From Chloroflexota bacterium (GTDB lineage: Bacteria > Chloroflexota > UBA11872 > VXOZ01): 36,016 nt of DNA. Each line of letters begins with the position of its first letter. The stretch's first letter is position 1. The DNA lies in contig JAPOQA010000018.1 of assembly GCA_026710945.1 (NCBI GenBank), positions 1-36,016 of the forward strand. Reading direction: 5' to 3'. This document shows positions 24,516 through 32,886 of the stretch, in pieces. The notes below the pieces were generated by a model that was not told the origin of the DNA, did not search any database, and saw only the letters and a list, made by a program, of their open reading frames with translations. The translations under genes were made by a program, and so were the position numbers.

Positions 24516-24637
24516 GAGCAAAGGCGGGAACTGATTCAGAGTGGCTCCCTGTAGAAGAGCACTCAGGTGGCTCCGGTAAAACCAGAACTAGAAACGTGTA
24601 CCGATAAGGTAGCCGCGGCTAAGGAGCAAGGTACGAG

Positions 24638-25957
24638 GTGAATGACGATAAGACCATAAATATTGGGTTGCTGGGCCTTGGCGTCGTCGGCAGCGGCGTT
24701 ATGCGCATCGTCCGCGAGAAGGCCCGCGTGCTTGCCATGGAAACGGGCCGCGATCTGCGCGTCAAGAAGATTCTGGTGCGAGACATGGCGAAAGCCCGGG
24801 AAATCAGCGTCGAGCCGGCGCTATTGACAACCAATCCCGCCGAAATTCTGGAAGACCCATCGATACACATCGTGATCGAACTAATCGGCGGCGTGGAACC
24901 GGCGTACACGTACGCAAAGCGTGCTATACAGGCCGGCAAACATCTGGTTACGGGCAATAAGGACGTGATGGCAAACCACGGGCCCGAACTCCTGCGCCTA
25001 GCCAATCAGCAAAACGTCGACATTTACTACGAAGCGAGTGTCGGCGGCGGCATTCCGCTGATCGGCCCCTTCCGTTCAGACCTGGTCGCCAATGAGATTC
25101 ATGCAATCTACGCCATTATCAACGGCACGACGAACTATATCCTGACCCGCATGTCCCGAGAAGGCGCCGCTCTTGCGGATATGCTGTCGGAAGCGCAGAA
25201 TTTGGGCTTTGCCGAGGCCGACCCGACGAAGGACGTGGAGGGCATTGACGCCGCCTACAAACTGGCAATCCTGACGTCCCTGGCCTTTCGCACTCAAGTT
25301 GACCCCGCAGCCATTTACCATGAAGGCATCATGCAGCTTGAGCCTGCAGACTTCCGTTACGCGGAGGACCTTGGCTACGTGATAAAGTTGCTTGCGCTTG
25401 CCCGCCAAGACAACGGCCGGTATGAAGCGGCGGTCCACCCGGCCCTAATTCCGCAAGCCGCGCCGCTCGCCAGCGTGGAGGGCGTGTATAATGCAGTGTA
25501 CGTCGTGGGCGATCTGGTGGGAAACGTGATGTTCTACGGTCGCGGCGCGGGCTCGGAGCCGACGGCCAGCGCCATAGTCGCCGACGCCATTGACGTGGCC
25601 CACAACATAATTAGCGGTGTAACCAACCGTATTCCGTATGCCATTGATGCCACGAAGTCGCTAAAACCGATTGACGAGATCGAAACCCGATTTTACTTTC
25701 GGCTGTGGGTCGCCGATCAACCGGGAGTGCTGGCCAAAATTGCGGCTATCTGCGGAGAACATCGCATAAGCATTGCTTCCGTGATCCAAAAAGAAGCCGA
25801 CCCGGTCAATCAAACGGCTGAGCTCGTTTTTACTACCCACGATGCCTATGAGCGGGCCATGCAGGCTGCCGTGCAAGACATTGCGGCCCTGGAAGTGGTG
25901 AAGAGAGTTGCCGGCTTTCTCCGCATTGTGGACTTGGGTGAGCCGGTGCGTACATAG
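24638..25957 (+). CDS. hom: homoserine dehydrogenase
   Basis: NAD(P)-dependent reduction of aspartate semialdehyde to homoserine in the threonine/methionine branch. 439 residues, full length. The Rossmann loop is IGLLGLGVVGSGVM (near residues 9-22), followed by GKHLVTGNKDVMA, the substrate region YYEASVGGGIPLIGPF, NGTTNYIL and the catalytic-region AEADPTKDVEGIDAAYKL. The C-terminal ACT domain (about residues 357-430; VADQPGVLAKIAAICGEHRI) is the usual site of threonine feedback inhibition. The start is GTG at 24638, with AAGGAG 11 bases upstream. thrC follows after 97 bases, and the pair forms a threonine biosynthesis unit. Homoserine kinase is not in the window. Confidence 0.97.
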   Translation: MNDDKTINIGLLGLGVVGSGVMRIVREKARVLAMETGRDLRVKKILVRDMAKAREISVEPALLTTNPAEILEDPSIHIVIELIGGVEPAYTYAKRAIQAGKHLVTGNKDVMANHGPELLRLANQQNVDIYYEASVGGGIPLIGPFRSDLVANEIHAIYAIINGTTNYILTRMSREGAALADMLSEAQNLGFAEADPTKDVEGIDAAYKLAILTSLAFRTQVDPAAIYHEGIMQLEPADFRYAEDLGYVIKLLALARQDNGRYEAAVHPALIPQAAPLASVEGVYNAVYVVGDLVGNVMFYGRGAGSEPTASAIVADAIDVAHNIISGVTNRIPYAIDATKSLKPIDEIETRFYFRLWVADQPGVLAKIAAICGEHRISIASVIQKEADPVNQTAELVFTTHDAYERAMQAAVQDIAALEVVKRVAGFLRIVDLGEPVRT

Positions 25958-26054
25958 CGAAAAGTATCAGAGCAAACCAGTGGCAGGTCTGCGCGATTCT
26001 GCCGCACACCTACCTTAGCCGGATTTTGTTCCGGAGGAGTCAATCTCTCGCCGC

Positions 26055-27140
<1,086 letters not shown>

Positions 27141-27220
27141 TTCCTAGTCGGCTGGCACAAGTCTTGCGAGTCCTGGTCGACTGAGAGTCAGACTCTTCAA
27201 ATTCCGTGAAGTCTCGGTAG

Positions 27221-27234
27221 TTCGCGATCGCGAA
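27221..27234. repeat. 14-bp perfect palindrome TTCGCGATCGCGAA
   Basis: Centred on GCGATCGC, between the convergent thrC and TPR genes. No other function is evident. The remaining 215-base gap shows no gene or terminator with a T-tract. Confidence 0.5.
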
Positions 27235-27355
27235 TCAGACACTGCCTACTGGGATGGGGAGTTCTCTCAGTATCAACTGCCAGTGCCGCGCCACGCTCTC
27301 AGCACACGACAACTCTTGGCGCAATCCGGGAAGACTTCACCAACCTACGCACCGT

Positions 27356-28609
27356 CTAACAGGAAAGCGCCTGTTTCCGGGCCTCGTCGCGGTTGGCCTC
27401 GCTGGTGCGGCCCATGGCGCGGTAGATTTGGGCGCGGATGCTGAAGACGTCGCGTTCATTGGGGCCGGCTTCCGCCGCAGAATTGGCGTCGGCCAGCGCG
27501 GCGTCGAGCCGGTTCTTAGCCAGAAAGACCTTGGCGCGTCCTACGTAGGCCCAACTCGCGTGATCGCTCAGTTGCAGGGCTCTATCCGCGTCGGACTCCG
27601 CCGCGTTGAGATCGCCGAGGCCAAGCTTCACCAGCGAGCGGGTATCGTAGCACTCGGCGCATTCGTCATCGAGTTCAATTGATCTGTTGGCGTCTTCAAG
27701 GGCTCTTTCATACTGGCCGGCCTTGGCGTAGGCCCAGGCGCGGGCGTTGTAGCCGAAACTGCCCTCCGGCGCCATATCGATCTCCCGCGTGGCATCGGCG
27801 ATGGCGTTCTCGTACTGCTCCAATGCCAGGTAGACGGCAATGCGCGCCAGATACGCCCCTGAGAAATTTGGCACCATCTCCGTGACGATATTTGCATCCG
27901 CCAAGGCGTTCATGCAGGCGCCTACCTTGATGCCCAGATACGCGCGCACGCGGTAGGCCTCGGGGTTTCCCGGATCGAGGAGTATCGCATCGTCAGCATC
28001 CTCCAGCGCCTTTTCGTATTCGCCCATGGCCTGGTACACCTTGGCGCGGGTCAAGTAGCGGTGGGCGGTTTCAGAATCCAGCGAGATTGCGTAGTCGGCG
28101 TCATCCAGCGCCGATTCGTAGTTCTCCTGCAGCAAGTAGACGTTCGCGCGCATACCATAGGCATCGGCCATGCCGGGATCCGCTGCGATTACCGTGTCGA
28201 GGTCTTCCAACGCCTTGCTATAGCGATCGAGTTGCACGGCAACGATGGCCCGAACCAAACGGAATTGCGGATTCTCGCCCTCCAGCTCTACGGCGCTATC
28301 CAATTCCCGCATGGCGCCGTTGAAGTCGTATTCGTTGATGAACTCGATTGCGCGCGTGAAATGCTCCTGCGCCGCCACTTCCGTGCCGCCGCGCATGTTG
28401 GCAACCGTCTGCTGTTGGACGGGCTGCAGGAAACGGGGATAGATGACAAAGGCAAAGAGCGCGACGACTACAATTATGCCAACAACGATGATGCCGAGGG
28501 TGCGTTCGCGCTGGGTTTTTCGTCGCAACTCCGGATCGTCGGCGTCTTGCGGGCCGCGCGCGGGCCGTACGTCATCTTCGTTTTCGTCCGGGGGAATCTG
28601 CTCGCTCAT
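27356..28609 (-). CDS. membrane-anchored TPR-repeat protein
   Basis: A 417-residue protein: a charged cytoplasmic N-terminus (MSEQIPPDENEDDVRPARG), one TM helix at about residues 36-60 (LGIIVVGIIVVVALFAFVIY) and then roughly nine tetratricopeptide repeats to the end. The repeats are recognisable by the recurring pattern AxxDADxAIxLDPxxxxAYxxRAxxY with small spacings (for example YEKALEDADDAILLDPGNPE). Such proteins act as scaffolds for protein complexes, and the partner cannot be named. A GTG at 28621 is in frame, but GGAGG five bases before the ATG at 28609 favours the latter. It lies 39 bases downstream of the acetamidase gene on the same strand. Confidence 0.85.
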   Translation of the reverse strand: MSEQIPPDENEDDVRPARGPQDADDPELRRKTQRERTLGIIVVGIIVVVALFAFVIYPRFLQPVQQQTVANMRGGTEVAAQEHFTRAIEFINEYDFNGAMRELDSAVELEGENPQFRLVRAIVAVQLDRYSKALEDLDTVIAADPGMADAYGMRANVYLLQENYESALDDADYAISLDSETAHRYLTRAKVYQAMGEYEKALEDADDAILLDPGNPEAYRVRAYLGIKVGACMNALADANIVTEMVPNFSGAYLARIAVYLALEQYENAIADATREIDMAPEGSFGYNARAWAYAKAGQYERALEDANRSIELDDECAECYDTRSLVKLGLGDLNAAESDADRALQLSDHASWAYVGRAKVFLAKNRLDAALADANSAAEAGPNERDVFSIRAQIYRAMGRTSEANRDEARKQALSC

Positions 28610-28648
28610 GGCATCCTCCACGCCATCGTGATAGGAACTGCGCCGGTA

Positions 28649-29542
28649 TCACTCTCTTGCTACTTTAGGAAATTCTACCCAAGATGTCACGTCCAGGCCG
28701 CAGTTGGCGGCTTGACCGATCCGCACGTCGCCATAAGCGCTAATCAGCATGAAGCCCTCATGGTACGGCACATTCAGTTGCCGCGAGAGCAACCCTGACA
28801 TGTCCGCCACCGCTTCACGTGTGGCAACTTCCAACGTCTCGCCGTGCCCGTACGTGATCCAGGACTGATCGGTCTCCCACCACACTTTCTCCCAGCCGGC
28901 ATTCTTCACCACGTCAATTTGCACCGTCACGTCGGCTGAAATCTCAATTGCGCCGCCGGTCGACTCCGCATCACCCATAGACGCGTGCACGTCGCCCAGG
29001 CCGAATTGCGCGCCCGGCACCCACACCGGCAGGTGCACCACCGTGCCCTCGGCAATGCTGTTGCAGTCCATATTGCTCCCGTTGATGTCGGGGTCGGCGG
29101 TGTAGACGACGCGATCAGGTAATGCAGTGCCGACGACGCCGACCATCGGGCGTGCAGGCAGGCAAATGCCGTTATCGAGAACGAGGGTGTCGCCTTGCAC
29201 GTCTACGATGACAATCGCCGGTGATTCTGCCGCGTCGGCCAGAATGCCGAATCCCGGCGTAAAGCGCAGGATACCGGGAGGTACCAGCGCAATCTCTTCA
29301 ATGCGAACGTTGAGTCCGTCCCCAGGCATCGCTCCGCGCACGGTGACCGGTCCGCACGCCGGATTCGACTCACGGGTCTTACGCACGGAGAGGTAGAAGT
29401 CCAGGTCTTCTCGCCGCTTGATCCGTCCGGTAGAGGAATCATGGGTCTCAAGCGTGAGCCGGTCGCCGGATGCTATTTCAGCTATCGCTGGCACGTCCTT
29501 ATCGAAACTGTACGTATAGTTTTCACGTGCAATTCGTTGCAT
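28649..29542 (-). CDS. acetamidase/formamidase family protein
   Basis: A 297-residue FmdA/AmdA-type amidohydrolase, which releases ammonia from short amides (formamide, acetamide). It shows the family segments GPVTVRGAMPGDGLNVRIEE, PRHIG-like ARPMVGVVGTALP, the glycine/asparagine-rich NMDCNSIAEGTVVHLPVWVP, and the metal-site region FGLGDVHASMGDAESTGGAI. The C-terminal part has SAYGDVRIGQAANCG. ATG at 29542 has a modest AAAGG six bases upstream. The order is acetamidase then TPR protein on the minus strand, probably co-transcribed. The true amide substrate is not certain. Confidence 0.92.
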   Translation of the reverse strand: MQRIARENYTYSFDKDVPAIAEIASGDRLTLETHDSSTGRIKRREDLDFYLSVRKTRESNPACGPVTVRGAMPGDGLNVRIEEIALVPPGILRFTPGFGILADAAESPAIVIVDVQGDTLVLDNGICLPARPMVGVVGTALPDRVVYTADPDINGSNMDCNSIAEGTVVHLPVWVPGAQFGLGDVHASMGDAESTGGAIEISADVTVQIDVVKNAGWEKVWWETDQSWITYGHGETLEVATREAVADMSGLLSRQLNVPYHEGFMLISAYGDVRIGQAANCGLDVTSWVEFPKVARE

Positions 29543-30037
29543 CGCTTGCCTTTCAAATCCGACGAGGCGCTCCGAACGCTGTTGCTACGACAAGAGCTTG
29601 TTCAATACGGCGACAATAGCATAGATTGCCAAACTATGCCTACTACCACGCATCCGTTTGCGGGGTGGATTCGTGGCATGAGAGGCGTGCGCGCTGCCAT
29701 TCTCGCACCTGCGTGTGCTGGGAGCGAATTGGGCCGTGGGCCCCGGTACGGGTGCCTCGCCCATCGGTCCGGAGACCGCGACACCAGTGATCGCGGCAGG
29801 TTCGCTATGCCGATCTGCCATGCGGGCGCGTCTGCCTACGACCCACACAGACGCCCTGCAAACACTCGTCGAACCATGAAAGTCTCTAGCCGGCAGGAGA
29901 GCGGGCCCGTGAGATCTTACTACCTGGAAAGACGAGGGAATAACGAACTTGACTTGATTCTTGGGACGGCAATTGGCAGTCCCCGCCGGAAGGCGGGGTC
30001 TTTCAATCCAAGGCTTGTCCGGGGAAGAGGGGCTTAG
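29543..30037. other. gene-free stretch
   Basis: No frame gives a credible protein. It lies between the start of the acetamidase gene and the end of the retropepsin-like gene (both minus strand). It holds a GC-rich hairpin at 29981-29998 and should contain the acetamidase promoter, which I could not identify with confidence. Confidence 0.55.
29981..29998. repeat. 7-bp GC hairpin (REP-like)
   Basis: CCCCGCC, a GGAA loop and GGCGGGG, followed by TCTTTC. It lies 40 bases beyond the stop codon of the retropepsin-like gene on the minus strand. On that strand it lacks a T-tract, so a terminator role is doubtful. Confidence 0.4.
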
Positions 30038-30463
30038 CTAAGAACCTGGTTTGGGGAATTCTATTAGCACTTTTCCAGTGTACCCCTCGTAACGCAGGTG
30101 CAAGTTGCTTAGCAGGTTTCTTCCTATGAGGACCTTGCAGCTGAACCCGTTTTCTTCAAGGGGCAATCCACCGAACTCATCACGCCAAGCACACTCCAAC
30201 TGTGGTATGTAAATGTCTGCCATATAGAAAGGCGTAACTCTTTTCTCATGCGCCCCAACAAGCTGCCGAGAGTCTGTTTGCTTGAGGCTTAGGCGCTTTG
30301 CAAGTTCTAGGTCAATGCAGCTGTAAGTTGCGCCGGTGTCCAGAAGTGCTGGCATTGGACAAGTGTTTATGAGTTTGGTGTCAAAACCAATCATTACTTC
30401 GATCTGTGGGCCATCTTGGACGAGGAGGTCTTTGTCCATAGGCCCAATGTCAGCGGTGAGCAA
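30038..30463 (-). CDS. retropepsin-like aspartic protease domain protein
   Basis: A 141-residue single-domain clan AA protein. The catalytic motif is PALLDTGATYSCID with Asp42, Thr43 and Gly44, and the second hallmark is CKVLIGRNLLSNLHLRYEGY, the hydrophobic-Ile-Gly-Arg sequence near the C-terminus. With one Asp per chain it must act as a homodimer, like retroviral proteases. It has no signal peptide. The start is TTG at 30463, with GGAGG five bases upstream and lying inside the end of the preceding gene (14-base overlap). The two are therefore translationally coupled. The substrate is unknown. Confidence 0.8.
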   Translation of the reverse strand: MLTADIGPMDKDLLVQDGPQIEVMIGFDTKLINTCPMPALLDTGATYSCIDLELAKRLSLKQTDSRQLVGAHEKRVTPFYMADIYIPQLECAWRDEFGGLPLEENGFSCKVLIGRNLLSNLHLRYEGYTGKVLIEFPKPGS

Positions 30464-30722
30464 CTTTGCCTCCCCCTATCAAGGCGGAAACCGGAAGGTG
30501 CTCCGGGTAGTTTCTGACTCTCCGAATCAAATAGGGGTCATCGCCATAGGCTTCCATCGCTCCGTCGGCGGCATCGGAGTAAGTGCCGTAGAAGCCAGCC
30601 AGTCGCCGGTCATGGAACACCACCCACTCTCCGAAGTGATTGTCCTCTAGCTCCTTGCGCATCTCATTGTACGCAGCGATGTTCTCATCCAAAGAAGCAG
30701 CAGGATGTGCACCGGCAGCCAC
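30450..30722 (-). CDS. DUF5678-like small protein paired with the retropepsin
   Basis: A 90-residue protein: NEMRKELEDNHFGEWVVFHD, then RRLAGFYGTYSDAADGAMEA and PYLIRRVRNYPEHLPVSALI. The pattern of a Leu/Glu helix, G-E-W-V-V-hydrophobic, a self-strand and a final strand ending in R-V fits DUF5678-like proteins, which I know as frequent neighbours of retropepsin-like genes. Its start is GTG at 30722 with AAAGGA rather far upstream. It overlaps the protease gene by 14 bases. The function is unknown; it may be a partner or a substrate of the protease. Confidence 0.65.
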   Translation of the reverse strand: MAAGAHPAASLDENIAAYNEMRKELEDNHFGEWVVFHDRRLAGFYGTYSDAADGAMEAYGDDPYLIRRVRNYPEHLPVSALIGGGKVAHR

Positions 30723-31136
30723 GATCCTATCCTTTCACGTTTACTCCTTTACGTCCCTTCCGCTAACACTAGCATACCATAACTTCCAAGCGGGGCAAGG
30801 GATCTCCATGAGTCGCAAAGTTTGGGGATAGTGTGGGGTTTGCGCAGCATTTGTGTAAGCTCTTGCGCTGTTGAGTGCACATTTAGCGTGTTTCGCACAA
30901 TTCGACTTCAACGATTGACAAGTCGGACGATCCCTAAACTAACCTCGCCGCTTCCCATCTACTTCTTCCCAAAGACTCCCCGCTGCCACCCACCACTACA
31001 GCGCGGGATTTGACTTGTCACAAACATTCAAGTCAGGTTCGTTAGTCCCATAGTCTGCGCTCAGCATGTCCCTGCAGTGGCGCGTGGTATAATACAGGCA
31101 ACCAACTGACTGATTGACAAACCAGAAAGACACTCT
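30723..31136. other. gene-free divergent region before recJ
   Basis: Short frames here do not look coding. The right end carries the recJ promoter. The left part should hold the promoter of the DUF5678/retropepsin pair. No strong hairpin was seen. Confidence 0.55.
31085..31093 (+). promoter_or_regulatory. recJ promoter, extended -10
   Basis: TGGTATAAT: a perfect TATAAT (31088-31093) preceded by TGG, the same nine bases as in the ftsH promoter. The -35 region is not recognisable. The leader is about 37 bases. Confidence 0.6.
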
Positions 31137-32867
31137 ATGCTATCTCCCCGCTACCGCTGGCAGGTAGCGCCTCTCGCTCCGGTGACGCTCTTTAATTCCT
31201 TGCCAACGTGCAATCGACTGGTAGTGCAACTGCTCTTCAATCGCGGCTACAGAACACCCGAAAACATCCAAGGCTTTCTCCAGGGCGAAGATGTGCGGGA
31301 GAACGATCCGTTTCTCCTCAAGGGTATGGACGCAGCGGTCGCCCGCATTCTCGAGGCAGTGCGCAACCGTGAGTGTATTGGGGTGTTTGGGGATTACGAC
31401 GCGGACGGCATCAGCGCCGCCGCCATTCTCCGCGAGGCGCTGGACCATCTCGGCGCAAAGGTCGTCGTCCGCTTGCCACACCGCGTTACGGATGGCTACG
31501 GGATTACGGACCAGTCGATCGAAGCGCTTGAGGCGGAGGGGGTTGGGCTGCTCGTAACAGTCGATTGCGGCATAAGTGCCGTCGGCCCGGTGGCTCTGGC
31601 GAAGCAACGAGGGATGGATGTGATTGTGACGGATCACCACCAGCCTCCACCGGAGCTCCCCGCAGCACACGCCATCATTAATCCCTGGCTGCACGACTGC
31701 CAGTACCCATTTCCGGAACTCTGCGGGGCCGGTCTGGCATACAAGCTGGCCTGCGCGCTCCTTACCGCGGTGGGATTGGTCGGCGATGCGGTGTCCGCCA
31801 CACTTACCGAACTCCGCGCATTTGCCGCCCTTGCAACCGTCGCGGACGTTGTGCCTTTACGCAGCGAAAACAGAGCAATCGTTACGGCGGGCCTCGCGGC
31901 GTTGCGGGATACCGAGCATGCCGGCTTGTGCGCGCTCATGCAGGTTGCCGGTGTGGATCCGGCGACAATCAATAGCCGCAGTATTGGCTTTGCGCTGGCC
32001 CCGCGCCTCAACGCGGCCGGACGGATGGCCCATCCCCGCCTTGCTTACGACCTATTGACGACAAAGGACCACGCACGCGCCCAGGTCTTGGCCGCAGAGT
32101 TGCAGCAGCTCAATCAGCTTAGACAGCAAGAGACGAAACGTCTTGTCGCCGACGCGCAAAGTCAAGTTGAACCGGCCCAGCAAGACGAGGCCTTGCTCTG
32201 GGTCGAGGGCGAGGATTGGCCGACCGGAATAATCGGCCTGGTGGCCGGCAAGCTCTCCGAGGAATTTGGCAAGCCGACGCTCGCCGTTGCCGTAGGCGAC
32301 GCCGAAGCGATTGGCTCTTGTCGCAGTATTCAGGGTTACGACATCGCCGCTGCGCTTGCCGCACGGGGAGACCTCATGCGGCGCCACGGCGGCCACCCCC
32401 AGGCTGCCGGGTTTGCGGTTGTAAATGAACGGCGTGCCGCCCTGCGAGATGCGCTGCAGGCTGACGCGCGCCGGTTGCTTGAGCCCACCGACTTGCAGCC
32501 GCGACTAGATATTGACTGTCAGGTAGCGGCCCACAAGATGGACCTCAACCTTCTTGACGAAATCAACGTCCTCTCCCCCTTTGGAGCGAGTAATCCGGAA
32601 CCGCGCTTTCTCAGCCGGAGCCTCGCATTGAGTGGTACGCGCGTTGTCGGCACCAACCACCTCCGCACAACTTTTGCGCTAAATGGCACGTCCATTACAG
32701 GTATCGGCTTTCACATGGCAGACCGCGCCCGGGGGCTGAGCCAGGGGCAGACCCTCGATGTGGTATATTCGTTGCAAGAGAATACGTGGGGCGGCTTTTC
32801 TCGTCTCGAGTTTGTCCTGCAAGACTTGCAGGCAGCTAACGCTGACCAAAGTTCGAATGGCGAGTGA
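31137..32867 (+). CDS. recJ: single-stranded-DNA-specific exonuclease RecJ
   Basis: 5'-3' exonuclease for single-stranded DNA used in recombination, mismatch and base-excision repair. At 576 residues it is full length. The DHH phosphoesterase motifs are DYDADG (86-91), DCG (143-145) and DHH (166-168), all metal ligands. The DHHA1 domain has RRHGGHPQAAGFAV with Gly418-Gly419-His420. An oligonucleotide-binding domain at the C-terminus ends with VVYSLQENTWGGFSRLEF. The ATG at 31137 has only a poor purine-rich site. The Rel gene starts 19 bases after its stop, so the two are probably one transcript. Confidence 0.97.
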   Translation: MLSPRYRWQVAPLAPVTLFNSLPTCNRLVVQLLFNRGYRTPENIQGFLQGEDVRENDPFLLKGMDAAVARILEAVRNRECIGVFGDYDADGISAAAILREALDHLGAKVVVRLPHRVTDGYGITDQSIEALEAEGVGLLVTVDCGISAVGPVALAKQRGMDVIVTDHHQPPPELPAAHAIINPWLHDCQYPFPELCGAGLAYKLACALLTAVGLVGDAVSATLTELRAFAALATVADVVPLRSENRAIVTAGLAALRDTEHAGLCALMQVAGVDPATINSRSIGFALAPRLNAAGRMAHPRLAYDLLTTKDHARAQVLAAELQQLNQLRQQETKRLVADAQSQVEPAQQDEALLWVEGEDWPTGIIGLVAGKLSEEFGKPTLAVAVGDAEAIGSCRSIQGYDIAAALAARGDLMRRHGGHPQAAGFAVVNERRAALRDALQADARRLLEPTDLQPRLDIDCQVAAHKMDLNLLDEINVLSPFGASNPEPRFLSRSLALSGTRVVGTNHLRTTFALNGTSITGIGFHMADRARGLSQGQTLDVVYSLQENTWGGFSRLEFVLQDLQAANADQSSNGE

Positions 32868-32886
32868 CACAATATAGGGCTATCCG

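Noticed and set aside
24541-24637. Possible T-box or amino-acid attenuator before hom
   Set aside because: Only a direct repeat GTGGCTCC (24541-24548, 24567-24574) is present; no T-box sequence or terminator/antiterminator pair could be drawn.
29441-30037. Plus-strand open frame of 198 codons
   Set aside because: Overlaps the start of the acetamidase gene in antisense, and its composition is not protein-like.
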